Shown: positions 1 through 10,423 of the stretch, piece by piece
Position numbering within the stretch: the first letter of the stretch is position 1
Layout: every line of letters starts with the position of its first letter
Assembly (NCBI GenBank): GCA_015478945.1
Contig: JABUQX010002503.1
Location: 1 to 64,000 of the forward strand
Direction of reading: 5' to 3'
Source: Trachelipus rathkii
Lineage: Eukaryota; Arthropoda; Malacostraca; Isopoda; Trachelipodidae
DNA length: 64,000 nt
Notes under the pieces: generated by a model
The model's database searches: none
What the model was told of the DNA's origin: nothing
What the model saw: the letters and a program-made list of their open reading frames with translations, nothing else
Program-made: the position numbers and the translations under genes

Positions 1-83
1 GGTGCCGCTTCGTTCAGTTTCGTTTAACCGTTTCGCATTTATCGTGAAACGCTTTCGTTTTTCGTGCGCCGCTTCGATAGGAC

Positions 84-346
84 AGGTTGGGTTGGGTTTG
101 GGATGGGTTAGGTTAGGTTAGGTTGGGGATTTAGGTTAGGTTGATTGGGATTAGGTTAGGTTGGGATTGGGTTAGGGTTGGTTTGGATTAGGTTAGGTTA
201 GGTTAGGTTAGGTTAGGTTAGGTTAGGTTAGGTTAGGTTAGGTTAGGTTAGGTTAGGTTAGGTTAGGTTAGGTTAGGTTAGGTTAGGTTAGGTTAGGTTA
301 GGTTAGGTTAGGTTAGGTTAGGTTAGGTTAGGTTAGGTAAGTTCAC
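84..346 (+). repeat. Telomere-type (TTAGG)n array
   Basis: Degenerate GGTTA/GGTTGGG units pass into an almost perfect GGTTA run from about 196 to 337. TTAGG is the ancestral arthropod telomere repeat. The G-rich strand is the + strand, so in a functional telomere the chromosome end would lie to the right. Here 64 kb of other sequence lies to the right, so the array is interstitial, or the block to its right was inserted into telomeric repeats. Confidence 0.95.
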
Positions 347-379
347 CTGACTAAAATCTACGAAAAACACTCTTTTTAC

Positions 380-2335
380 ACGCAAACGGAACAAATCCTA
401 CGTAATATTTTGACTGGTTCGGTTAAAACGTATAGTTTGTGTTTTTCTTCGAATTCACCAAAATTCACGAGCGATAAATTCTACGTAGGTTTTGTGTTTT
501 TTGTCTTTCGACATTTTTTATACGCGTGCTAAAACGAATCTCACGTGAAAATTTCATTAATCTATGCCAACGTATAGTTTTCCTTAAAAAAGTCACTTTT
601 CTTACAATAATAAATAAAATTCGTGTAATTTTCCTATTTTTCGTAGGAAACTCGCGGTTTTGTTAAAAAGGAAACGATTCTCACGCGCATTTAAACGAAC
701 CCCACGTGAAAATTATTTGCGGAAAAACGATAGGTTTTGCGTTTTTCGTCTTTCGACATTTTTTATACGCGTGCTAAACCGAATCTCACGTGAAAATTTC
801 ATTAATCTATGCCAACGTATAGTTTTCCTTAAAAAAAGTCACTTTTATTACGATAAAAAAGAAAATTCGTGTAATTTTCCTTTTTTTCGTAGGAAATTCG
901 CAGTTTTGTTAAAAACGAAACGATTCTCACGCGCATTTAAACGAACCCCACGTGAAAATTATTTGCGGAAAAACGAAAACCTCGCGTGAGATTTTCCATT
1001 GAGTATTTGGTTGATTTTTATATGCCAAAAAAGGAAAACCTCACGTGAAAATTTCCTTAATCTATACCAACGTATAGTTTTCCTTAAAAAGGTCACTTTT
1101 CTTAAAATGGAAATAAAATTCGTAATTTTCCCCTGTGCAGCAGAGGTTGCAGTTTTGATAAAGCCGAGCGATTCTCTGACATTAAAACAATTACGTGGAA
1201 GTTGTTTGCGGAAAACTAAACCTCATTTGGGTACCCGTGAGTCCTCGGAAATTTTATACATAAATTAAAAACTCAACAGTGAATTTCATTAATTTACTTC
1301 CAACGTATAGTTTTCCTTAAAAAAAAAACATTTTTCTACGATAAAATATAAAATTCGTGTAAAATTCTTATTCATTGCGAAACTCACTTATTTATTTAAA
1401 AATTAAAAAACGATTATCAACGCGCATTAAAACAAACCCCACGTGGAAATTATTTGCGAAAAACGAAAAAAACCTCATGGTGAAGATTTTCCTCGGAGAA
1501 TTTTTATACGCTAAAGAATTAAAACCTCGCATGGAAATTTCATAATTTACCTTAACGTATAGTTTTCCTTAAAAAAAACACTTTTTTTACGATAAAATAT
1601 AAAATTCGTGTAAAATTCCTATATGTCGTACGAAACTCGCGCTTTTGTTAAAAAATAAAGAAACAATTCTCGCGCTTTAAACCAAATCTCGCGTGGAATA
1701 TTTGCTAAAAAAACGAAAACCTCGCGTGAGATTTCCAATCGAGTCCTCGGTGGATTTTTAAACGCCAAAAAAGGAAACCCTCGCGAGGAATATTCCATAA
1801 TTTACCTCATCGTATAGTTTTCCTTAAAAAAGAACACTTTTTTTACAGTGAAATAAAATAAAATTCGTATAAAAGTCCAATTTTTTCGTACGAAACTCTC
1901 AGTTTTGTTAAAAAAAAAAGAAATGATTCTAGCACACCTTAAAACAAACCACGCGTGGAGATTATTTGCGAAAAAAAAGGAAAACCTCGCGTGAGATTTT
2001 CCATCGAGTCCTCGGTGAATTTTTATACACTAAAAATATTAAAACCGCGTGGAAATTTCATTGATTTACCTCAACGTATAGTTTACCTTTAAAAAATCAC
2101 TTTTTCTACGACAAAATATAAAAATCGTGTAAAATTCCTATTTTTCGTACGAAACTCTCGATTTTGTTAAAAAAAAAAGAAACGATTTTCGCGCACCTTA
2201 AAATAAACCACGCGTGGAGATTATTTGCGAAAAAACGAAAATCTCGCGTTTGATTTTCCATCGATTCCTTGGTGGATTGTTATGCGCCAAAAATGGAAAA
2301 CCTTGCGTGGGAATTTCACCGGTTAAATGATGCTT
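380..2335. repeat. Degenerate ~250-bp tandem repeats next to the telomere array
   Basis: The phrase CCAACGTATAGTTTTCCTT, exact or slightly changed, recurs near 567, 812, 1067, 1299, 1551, 1808 and 2066, a period of 232-258 bp. Each unit also holds CACGTGAAAATT, GCGTGAGATTTTCC and GAAACTCGCGGTTTTGTTAA blocks. The two short ORFs here are made of the repeat and are not taken as genes. Nimaviruses also have roughly 250-bp tandem homologous regions, but I see no sequence link. Confidence 0.85.
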
Positions 2336-3424
2336 TAATAATGCCTTTTTTCACGCCCCAATAAAAAAATCACGTGATATTCAAGTAAAACGTGCGGGTT
2401 TATGTTAAAAAGAAAACAAATCTCACGGATATTAAAACAAAACTCACGTGAAAATATGTATGTAAATCTCGATATGCTTTTTTAAGTAATTGAATCAAAT
2501 AAAGACATCAAAAAATACTTCACGGTTCGAATAGGTAGAAAATTCCTCATCTATATTTTTTTTTACGGAGTCTTTTTCTTGTTAAATTATTGAGAAGTAC
2601 TCCACCTCCGTGGAAATAAGAGTATACGCTTCTGCAAACTTCTCTCCTTTCAATTTCTTTAGTGGTGTTCGAGCCAAAGGTTGATGGAAGGAACAATATT
2701 AATAATATAATCGATAGGTTCGTCATTTTTTGTGGAATTAACTAACTAATTATTGTTGGGTCGTAATTGCAGGTGATCGAGGAATGGAAGAAAAGGTCGG
2801 AAGGTTTCGCCTTTATAAAGAAAAATTAGTCGGTACGCTATTCTTTTTTATTAAAAAATTTATTTACTAAAAAATAATTTTTAATTTACTATTTTTATAA
2901 AGTTTTTAATTTTAAAATCCAGTTTTATATCACAAAATTCCTTTTTCGTAAAGAATTTATTGAAATTGTTCGCGGGATTTGGTTTAAGTTCGGTCGAGCA
3001 AAATTCTTCAACCAATTTCAAGAGCGGTTTTGGATTACGTTGAAAAACTTTGGTGGATAATAATAAATAATAGCTCTTCAGTAACGTCGTATTTCGATGC
3101 ATTTTTTTAAGAGTTCGGAGCATGAAGACAAATGGTGGGGAATTCTCGCCGAAGTAGAGACCCCCTCAAAAAAACACTCGCGTAAGGAACGAAAAATTTA
3201 TTTTGCACCATCTCCCGAGAAGTAAAAAGTAACGTTATTTCATGCTTTCGCTTCGCTCGAGATTCGTATATGTAACAAAAAATATTAATTTATTTAATTT
3301 TGTTTAATTTTATTATTCTTTTTTTAATTCAGTCTCCCATAAAATACAATTTTTTTCGTTAAATCATTTTTTGGGGTGACTAAATAAAAAAAATAAAAAA
3401 ATTGTAGTAAATTATTATTTTTCG
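2336..3424. other. Intergenic stretch without a convincing gene
   Basis: AT-rich sequence. An 80-codon minus-strand ORF (2881-3123) starts with ATG but has no recognisable motif and AT-driven composition; I do not call it. A possible splice acceptor (TTGCAG) lies near 2770 with no exon I can support. Confidence 0.5.
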
Positions 3425-3667
3425 GTAAATATACGAATCTCGCGCGAAGCGTCACACACGAATGAAATACCAGAAGGCGGAAAAATATTTGGAGACAAAT
3501 ACAAACCTAATCCCAACGACCTAGCTAAATCCAAATACAACGGTCTTAGAATTAGAGGGAGGTGCGTAGACATCTGCGTCATCGTGAGCGGGAAGGAAGG
3601 AAAATCGCCGTCTAATTGTTTTCTGTATAACAACCCAATCCAAGAAAATGTTATTAAAAATATGTAG
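3425..3667 (+). pseudogene. Relic of the cysteine-signature membrane protein family
   Basis: An open frame of about 80 codons with no start codon ends in TAG. Its middle matches the neighbouring family: a Gly-Leu pair, then cysteines spaced C-x3-C-x13-C, then Phe. The CDS at 4351 and the CDS at 6052 have the identical spacing. There is no signal peptide and no membrane segment, so this looks like a leftover of a fifth member. The alternative is an exon of a gene whose other exons I did not find. Confidence 0.55.
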
Positions 3668-3739
3668 ATATAAATAACGATTGGTTTAACTTTTGGTTTT
3701 GAATCTTGCTATATAATAGTTGTTTATATAAATATGGTG

Positions 3740-3870
3740 TTAAATAACAAAAATAAAAGATTTGTATAAAAGCGTCTTCCCTTTTATTTTCCTCTAAGCT
3801 ATAAAAAAAACTCTAAGAACTCTTTAAGTATATCGACCGCGATTTATTTTTAGAAAATACGAGGATAGGC
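3740..3870 (+). promoter_or_regulatory. Duplicated promoter block without an intact gene
   Basis: It contains TATAAAA (3765-3771), a CTTTTATTTT block and a CGACCGCGA..TTTATT block in the same order as the region just upstream of the CDS at 4351 (TATAAAAAG at 4266, CTTTTATTTT, CGGTCGCGAGGTTTATT). The ~300 bp after it carry no open gene, which suggests a tandem duplicate whose coding part was lost. Confidence 0.6.
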
Positions 3871-4265
3871 CCGAAAAAATTTAAAAAGGATTTTGAGTTT
3901 TCGAATTTTGATATGAGAGATAAAAAGATAAAACAATTTAATGATGATCTTTAATAACGAAACATTATACGTAACTCGATTGAAATTGGACGTTTATTCG
4001 TATTTTCCTAGATCCATACCAATATAATAACCTGAGTTAGTGGAGGGCACGCGCAAACCTGCGTCTTTGCGGATGAGAATAAAGCCAAATTGCCATTTTA
4101 TAGTTTACTTCATAATAACACCTCCGAGAAATTGTTATTAAAAGGGTTTGTAAAAAACCAAGTGATAAAATTTCGTTCTGATAATATTTAAAATTAAAAA
4201 ATGAAATTTTTAATTTTAAGCTAAATATTATATATTGAAATGTGTTAAAAATAATAAAAAAATTG

Positions 4266-4274
4266 TATAAAAAG
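4266..4274 (+). promoter_or_regulatory. TATA box of the CDS at 4351
   Basis: TATAAAAAG lies 85 bp before the ATG. The other members of the family have TATA-like boxes at a similar distance (about 85-110 bp). Confidence 0.6.
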
Positions 4275-4350
4275 AGCTCTCCTCTTTTATTTTTACTTAG
4301 ACCTAATTAATACAGATCGGTCGCGAGGTTTATTATTCTCTTGCTAAAAA

Positions 4351-5808
4351 ATGAAGAGATCAGTAGGAATTTCTTTAATAGTATTTTCACTATTATCGTG
4401 TATTGGGTCGATTTCTCTGACGAACACCGCTTCGAAATATAAAAATATAAAAGATGAACTTTGCATTCGATCCTTCGTTTCGTTCGACTTTTTCCTTCCC
4501 GTAATTAACTCGACGGGAGGAGAAATTAGAGTTTCTAAACCAACATTCGATATATGCAAAAACGCCTCCCCGAACGTTACGATAAATGTTATGAAGAAAG
4601 AAGAGCAAACACTTAAAGTAAGAAAAGCATTCGATATCGATGAAATATCGACCTTTTATCAGCATAAGATCATTTACGAAATATATCCCGTAGCCGCATC
4701 ACGAACGATGCAACAGGTTATGCACGTGGTTTTGAAAAAGTGTGACCCCGAAAATACAGACGATTGTGAATTTGTAAATGACCATAAAGCTGAATTGGTG
4801 CCAGACTCGTCAGTAGGATTAAAAATTATCGGATCTTGCGTAAAAATGTGCATTGATGTCGACACGGATGAATCAAAAGATTTAGCAAATTGCTTCATGT
4901 TCGGCGAGTCCCTTTTCGCGTTTTTGAAAAATTTCAGAGGATACAATAAATTCAACGGTTCAGAAAATATCCCGTCTTTGGAAAATGTTCTCAGAGAATT
5001 AAACACTTTTCTCAATAAAGATTTCGTAAATTTTTTAGTAGTTATTGCGGCGAATAACTTATTCGTTAGTGCAATCGCATACGCACTTCTTTCCTACGTC
5101 TTGTTTCGAATGTTCTCGAAATTACTAGAAAAGAGAAGTAAATCGGAAAACGAAATTTGCAAAATCTGTAGTGCCAGAAGCCAGACAAAAATGAAACACA
5201 CGTATAGCATTCCCTTAACTTCTTCGCGTCCTTATTTCGACGGGCGAGCCGACGGATCCTTCCCTTCCTCTGATGCTATTTACGCCGCCGTCGACAGAAA
5301 AAGGATACGGGAATCTTCTTTCGGAATAAAAGGAAGAGAGAAAGAAGAAGAAATGGCTATGACGCTTAGCGCGTACACCGATCGCGATACGAAGAATACG
5401 ATCGAAAATCACTATTTAGATATGAATAAGTGTGGTTCCCTGAAAATAACGACGTTGTCGAATATTCAGGCCGCGACTGCGATGGCGAAGATGACTGGGC
5501 CACCTCTTCCTCCACCGAATCGTCCTCCTCAGCTTCAAAATATTTCCGAAGACGTTCAATCTACGCGCGTTTTCCCATCGGAAAATGACAGCGATTATTC
5601 CGAGATATGTTTAGACGTAGGAAGAGAGTTCAACGACGACAACCACGGATCGGATGAAAATCTATCTACAGCTTCCACTTCTTTCGAGTACGAAAGCCAG
5701 ATCGATAATACTTCGAACACGTTAAATTCGGCGTACCAAGCGTCGACGACCTCCGTTGGCAGATCTATCGGTCTCAGAACAGTCGAGGGAGAACGGAAAG
5801 AAAGTTAA
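4351..5808 (+). CDS. Single-pass membrane protein with cysteine-signature ectodomain and long cytoplasmic tail
   Basis: 485 aa starting at ATG. Residues 1-25 form a hydrophobic signal peptide. The ectodomain contains the family signature C-x3-C-x13-C (around residues 167-185). A membrane segment lies at about 230-252, so a type I topology is expected. The ~230-residue tail has a CKIC pair just after the membrane, a proline-rich PPLPPPNRPP stretch (about 384-394) that could bind SH3 or WW domains, and a Ser/Asp-rich end. It heads a tandem set of related genes at 6052, 7224 and 8638, each with its own TATA box, and an AATAAA follows near 5897. Viral envelope or host-surface roles fit; the function is unknown. 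The ORFs on the opposite strand are shadows. Confidence 0.85.
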   Translation: MKRSVGISLIVFSLLSCIGSISLTNTASKYKNIKDELCIRSFVSFDFFLPVINSTGGEIRVSKPTFDICKNASPNVTINVMKKEEQTLKVRKAFDIDEISTFYQHKIIYEIYPVAASRTMQQVMHVVLKKCDPENTDDCEFVNDHKAELVPDSSVGLKIIGSCVKMCIDVDTDESKDLANCFMFGESLFAFLKNFRGYNKFNGSENIPSLENVLRELNTFLNKDFVNFLVVIAANNLFVSAIAYALLSYVLFRMFSKLLEKRSKSENEICKICSARSQTKMKHTYSIPLTSSRPYFDGRADGSFPSSDAIYAAVDRKRIRESSFGIKGREKEEEMAMTLSAYTDRDTKNTIENHYLDMNKCGSLKITTLSNIQAATAMAKMTGPPLPPPNRPPQLQNISEDVQSTRVFPSENDSDYSEICLDVGREFNDDNHGSDENLSTASTSFEYESQIDNTSNTLNSAYQASTTSVGRSIGLRTVEGERKES

Positions 5809-5938
5809 AAATGTATTCATATTTTTTATTAAATATTGCGTTTTAATTTATATTGTTTTATAAACTGTTTTATGTACTTATTTTCGTATACTGTATAAAT
5901 AAAAAATTAAAATATGTAAATTTTTTAATACAAACACC

Positions 5939-5948
5939 TATATATATA
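5939..5948 (+). promoter_or_regulatory. TATA box of the CDS at 6052
   Basis: An alternating TATATATA run about 105 bp before the ATG, after the polyadenylation signal of the gene upstream. Confidence 0.5.
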
Positions 5949-6051
5949 CGCGCGTATTAGATCAAACTTCATTCTCGACCTCTTTCCTCGAGTGCGAAAA
6001 GGCTGTTTGTTTAAAGGCTAGCCTAAGGATTGAAAAAAACACCGATTAAAT

Positions 6052-6990
6052 ATGAAGTATTCGGAATTATTTTTAACCGTGCTTATAAATTTTGCCGTGC
6101 TCCTTCATCGAGCGACGCCCGACGACTCGGAACGTCATTGCAGAAATGTAGGAGGAAAGCGACACGACGAATTTTTCAACTTGCAAGATAAAACGAGAGG
6201 TTCGTTTTCCATCGAAGAGCAAAGCGTGGATCGGGAATGCGAGAAGCCGATCGAAAACTTTTTTGAAATACATCGCTTAACGACGCCGAGCAATTTGGAA
6301 TCTTGCCCAAAAAACGGAGAATTTTTCCGAGTTAATGATATTACGCACAAATTCATCCGAGTCCAGTTTCAACAAAATATAAAGCTGAAATACGCAGTGA
6401 ACGACGACTACCGTCGCAAATTTAGGTTCAACGTGATTTCCAAGGATGGTGAAATTTATTCTTTCTCGCAACCGATCGACGAGAATTCGACGTTTTGCGG
6501 CGTTTATTTTTCGCTCGAATGCGCCAGAATATGCGAGATCGTTAACGAGGAGGACGACGACGCTTTCTCGGATTGTTCTTGGTTTACGCCTTTAGAGTAT
6601 ATAGAAGGCGTTGATATGGCGGAAGACAAAATCAAATACCTTTGGAAGAAAAACGCGATGTTTAAAACGACGATTAAATTTTCCGCGCAAGCGACAATTT
6701 TTGTTTTAGTCGTGGTTTTTATTACAAAATGCTTTAAACTATTAATAGCCAATCTACGCTATATATTCAAACCAGAACTATCATCGGAATACGCTAATGC
6801 CCCGCTACCGCAAGCCAGACCCGTTGTCGCCGTCACCCCCACTGCTAGATCTACCGAAGAAGAGCCCCAAGGTCGAGAAAACGACAGCAACTACGATAAT
6901 AACGATAATTACGAAGCCAATATTACTGGAATTCAATCGAATGGGCGAATTCGAAACCGGACCGTAACAATAATTTTAGAAAACATTTAA
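6052..6990 (+). CDS. Cysteine-signature membrane protein, second tandem member
   Basis: 312 aa with an N-terminal signal peptide (1-20). The ectodomain shares long stretches with the CDS at 8638 (RGSF near the N-terminus, ESCPKNGE, then FCGVYFSLEC) and carries C-x3-C-x13-C with exactly the spacing of the CDS at 4351. One membrane segment lies at about 207-232, followed by a basic then Asn/Glu-rich tail of about 80 residues. The gene has its own TATA box and an AATAAA near 7082. The family is unknown to me. The pattern of signal peptide, conserved cysteine ectodomain and fast-changing tail fits a viral envelope protein family made by tandem duplication. Confidence 0.85.
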   Translation: MKYSELFLTVLINFAVLLHRATPDDSERHCRNVGGKRHDEFFNLQDKTRGSFSIEEQSVDRECEKPIENFFEIHRLTTPSNLESCPKNGEFFRVNDITHKFIRVQFQQNIKLKYAVNDDYRRKFRFNVISKDGEIYSFSQPIDENSTFCGVYFSLECARICEIVNEEDDDAFSDCSWFTPLEYIEGVDMAEDKIKYLWKKNAMFKTTIKFSAQATIFVLVVVFITKCFKLLIANLRYIFKPELSSEYANAPLPQARPVVAVTPTARSTEEEPQGRENDSNYDNNDNYEANITGIQSNGRIRNRTVTIILENI

Positions 6991-7127
6991 AAAATAATAG
7001 TTCTTCATATTTTCAAAAAAAAAATTATTTTTCGATTCTGTATTTCCTTTGTTAACTATAAGCTATTTATTTACACTGCATGAATAAAACATTTTAAAAA
7101 AATAATCTTTATTTTTTAATAAATACC

Positions 7128-7134
7128 TATATAA
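7128..7134 (+). promoter_or_regulatory. TATA box of the CDS at 7224
   Basis: TATATAA, 90 bp before the ATG. Confidence 0.5.
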
Positions 7135-7223
7135 CAATTTTACTCGACACACCAATTTCAAATACAAAGAAAAACTCTATCGCGATACACTGACGGAAAA
7201 CCGGAGGACGTTTCGCTTTCAGC

Positions 7224-8173
7224 ATGAAGATCTACAGTTTATTTTTGTTCCTACTACCACTCGTCGTTAACCTCACTCGAGCAACGCTCTCGAAACAACG
7301 CTGCAAAGATATAGAGGAGAGAGGATACCAATTTTTCGACTCGTCGACTGGCTCGTTTTCCGTCAAGAGGCTAAATACAGACGTCGGTGGTGAAAAATTA
7401 ATAGGAAGTTTTATTAGAATACATCCTCTAAGCGCACCGATGGATTTAAAAACCTGCCCTCATCCTGGACAAACAGTCAAATTGGACGAGGAAAACCGCT
7501 ACGAATTTAACGAAATCCTCTTCGATGACTCTGTAGAGGTGAAATACGAGCTGAACGAAGAACGCAAATTCGTATACAGAGCTTTTTTTGGCGATTCGAG
7601 ATACAAAAATTTCACAGTTCCTATTAGTAAGAATTCGAATTATTGCGGCTTATATATTTCCACCCAGAACGTGAGAATATGCGATCTACTCGATGATGGC
7701 GCTCATCTATTTAGATATACTTTTTTTTTTCTTTTAACTTTACCTCAATTAATATTCCTGGGACAAATGATTTATCTTCTTTGGTTCAGTTATCGTTATA
7801 AGATCGTTCTTCATCCTCTTGATGATCGTTTCCATATTCGTATCGCACCTAAAAAACGCGATGTCAAAACGATCTCCCCATCGGATATATTGCCGCCTCC
7901 GTACGAGCTACCACCATCTTACGCTCAAGCGATGAATTCCGTTAATCTTCCTATATCTGATGGTCGAAATATCGAATCGTCTCCCCCATCTGATGATCTA
8001 TCGCCGCCAGCTTACGCGTTAGTGACGAATTGCGATAATCTTCCTTTGACCGAAGGTCGGAATATCGATTCGCTTACCCCATCGGACGATCTACCGCCGC
8101 CAGCATACGCGCTGGTGCTGAAACCACCGAGTAACAACGGAGAAAAGGAAAATTCCCTCGGGTCTGAGAAAAT

Positions 8174-8210
<37 letters not shown>

Positions 8211-8258
8211 GCAACAACAACGCAAACGCCACCGACACAACCATTTAACCAGAAATAA
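7224..8258 (+). CDS. Cysteine-signature membrane protein with PPxY motifs, third tandem member
   Basis: 344 aa with a signal peptide (1-21). The ectodomain is collinear with those of the CDSs at 6052 and 8638 (TGSF, KTCPHPG, YCGLYIS), but the first cysteine of the C-x3-C pair is replaced and the third is absent. The membrane segment lies at about 165-190. The tail carries four PPxY motifs (PPPY and PPSY near 224-233, PPAY near 261 and 292) in a roughly 31-residue repeat. PPxY is the ligand of Nedd4-family WW domains and acts as a late (budding) motif in many enveloped viruses. A polythreonine run encoded by an ACA repeat follows near the C-terminus. This is the only family member with PPxY motifs. 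Confidence 0.85.
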
Positions 8259-8637
8259 GCTGAAGCTCCATAATCGAAAACGAAGGTAGATCTCTGCGAG
8301 AACTCTTCTTCCTACCCCTTTCCGATTTTAATAAATTCATAAAAAGAAGTAAAAATGTCAATCGATTGTCGATATTGTTAGTCATCGACCTACAATTTTA
8401 TTTACTTGTTCCACCACGTTTAAAAATATCATCAATTAATATATTTTCTTTTCTTAATATTTTTATTTTGTTTAATAATCTGCATGCCATTGTTAAAAAA
8501 TTTATTACTTAAATAAAAACCTTTATCGATTCTTATACTATATATATAACCCCACCTCTTCCCGAAGCGCAAATCAGCTCGAACGCCGTGGCGTGGTTCA
8601 TTCACCGACAAGCGGAGGAAGAAACAATCTCATCAGC
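8259..8637 (+). promoter_or_regulatory. Intergenic promoter region with TATA box at 8539-8549
   Basis: It holds AATAAA near 8511 and TATATATATAA at 8539-8549, about 90 bp before the ATG at 8638. The ATGAAG start is preceded by CAGC, as at 7224. Confidence 0.5.
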
Positions 8638-9948
8638 ATGAAGCGCCCGAAGCTATTTTGGAACCTGCTTTTCGTCTTAATAATAATAATTAATCGAGCC
8701 ACGCCCTACCCGGATCGTTGCAGAAATGTAAGGAAGAGAGGATACGAATTTTTCAATTTGGAAAATAAAACGAGAGGTTCGTTTTACGTTAAAAGGCTTC
8801 GTGATGCTAAGGGTTGCGAAAACGCAACGGAAAATTATTTAAAAATCCATCATTTGAGCTCGCCGATGCATATAGAAACCTGTCCAAAAAATGGTGAAAA
8901 ACTCGATTTTGATGAAAAAAAATTAAATTTCTTTAGAATCGATTTCGTTAAAAATGTGAGACTAAGATACTCGATACAGGAGCACCACAAATTTATATTT
9001 AAGGCCGTTTATAACAATACGGATATAGTTAATTTTTCTCGAAGACTCTCTGTTAATTCCAAGTTTTGCGGAATCTACCTTTCCCTGGAGTGCGTCAGTA
9101 TGTGCGAAACGATCGGTGAACCCTCCTGGTCTTCGTTTTGGAATATTGGAGAATTTTTCAATACCGCGATCGAAAATCTCGATTATTTCTGGAATAAAAA
9201 CGGGTGGTATAAAGCCATGATCGTTTCAATTCCGATTCTGGTCATTCTCGCTATAGCGATGATTTTGAACGAAATACGCAAAATCATCATTAAGAGCCGA
9301 TGCGCTAAAATAACTAAAAAAAAGAAAAATAAAGAAAGATTTAACAGCCTAGATGAAATCAAGAAGATGATTGAAAAAACCCGCGATGATGATGATGACG
9401 ATGAAAATAATTCATTCGCGAAAAACGAAGAGAAAGAAAATAAATTAACGCGAGATTCAGGACTTACGTTTACGATACAAGTTAACAAGGAAAGGAGCGA
9501 TAATAAAAACGATACTAAGAATTTACGTTTCAGCGATGATTATCGCATAAGTGATCCCTTCGAGTTTAAGTATCCGTTTCACACTTCCTCTTTAAAGAGA
9601 TATCGGGAACCTTTCTCAACGTCGACTCTTAGAAGCTACCCGACGGGGAAAGATAACAACAGCCTACCGACCTTTATGAGATCTCCTTCTCCACCATCAA
9701 CAACCCCAATCAACTCTTCGCCCCCACCGATGCCTCTCCTCTTCGAAGACTCTTTCCCGTCGTATCCATCTTTGAAAAGACAAAAACCCGCCGCCGAGAG
9801 AATTTATTCAACATCCACCGGTTCTTTTACCGGTCATACACTTCCACCACCACTAGCATCGTCACAAATTCCGCCGCCTCCACCGCTTCCTTCTCTTCTC
9901 GCTACCCCTTTTAGTAGAACGAGATTCCCGCATGAAACGAAGCTATAA
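8638..9948 (+). CDS. Cysteine-signature membrane protein, fourth tandem member
   Basis: 436 aa from the first ATG; an upstream in-frame GTG would add 15 residues but ATGAAG matches the starts of its paralogues. It has a signal peptide (1-22), then an ectodomain closest to the CDS at 6052, with ETCPKNGE and FCGIYLSLEC followed by C-x3-C; the third cysteine is missing. The membrane segment lies at about 193-214, followed by a lysine-rich stop-transfer region. The ~220-residue tail has an acidic Asp run and a proline-rich end with PPPPLPSLL. An AATAAA follows near 9983. Function unknown; the neighbours suggest a structural or surface role. Confidence 0.85.
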   Translation: MKRPKLFWNLLFVLIIIINRATPYPDRCRNVRKRGYEFFNLENKTRGSFYVKRLRDAKGCENATENYLKIHHLSSPMHIETCPKNGEKLDFDEKKLNFFRIDFVKNVRLRYSIQEHHKFIFKAVYNNTDIVNFSRRLSVNSKFCGIYLSLECVSMCETIGEPSWSSFWNIGEFFNTAIENLDYFWNKNGWYKAMIVSIPILVILAIAMILNEIRKIIIKSRCAKITKKKKNKERFNSLDEIKKMIEKTRDDDDDDENNSFAKNEEKENKLTRDSGLTFTIQVNKERSDNKNDTKNLRFSDDYRISDPFEFKYPFHTSSLKRYREPFSTSTLRSYPTGKDNNSLPTFMRSPSPPSTTPINSSPPPMPLLFEDSFPSYPSLKRQKPAAERIYSTSTGSFTGHTLPPPLASSQIPPPPPLPSLLATPFSRTRFPHETKL

Positions 9949-10131
9949 CGCTTATGTAAATGCAAACTCTACACGATAGATTAATAAAAATAAAAATCTA
10001 TCTTACTTTTTATTACTATTTTTCTTACGTATTCCTATCGAAGAATTATTTTTTTTTCTAGTGCACTCCCTGTCACGTACAAAGTTGAAAAAGCGAAATA
10101 GTGAGTGGTGTGTTTGTTCGACGTTTCCGCT

Positions 10132-10185
<54 letters not shown>

Positions 10186-10423
10186 CGATCTGCAATTTCA
10201 AATTTTTATTTTACGATCTCGTCAATACGAGACCCATTTTTTAATACCACACGTTGTAAGATTTTAGGAAAAATATCATACACCATTTTAGTTTTAAAAA
10301 TTTATCTATTGCATTATGCTACTCGAGAGGAAACAACCCACTTCTCCTTTGCTCGTGACTGTATCCAAATAATGGTAAACTTTTGATTTTAGCTTTAGTA
10401 AAGAAATATCGATCTGGGCGAAG
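9949..10423. other. Intergenic region with CTG/ATG microsatellite
   Basis: It contains a CTG run changing to a TGATGA run at about 10130-10183. The two ORFs crossing it are only the translated microsatellite. GTAAG near 10256 and TTTTAG near 10392 could be a short 5' UTR intron of the gene at 10424; I cannot decide this. Confidence 0.5.

Noticed and set aside
660..1268. Two plus-strand ORFs of 109 and 89 codons
   Set aside because: They are translations of the ~250-bp repeat, with the same peptide recurring at the repeat period.
2881..3123. 80-codon minus-strand ORF
   Set aside because: No motif, AT-biased composition and no promoter that I could tell apart from background.
10061..10386. 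ORFs with polymethionine and polyaspartate
   Set aside because: They are frames of one GATGAT microsatellite.
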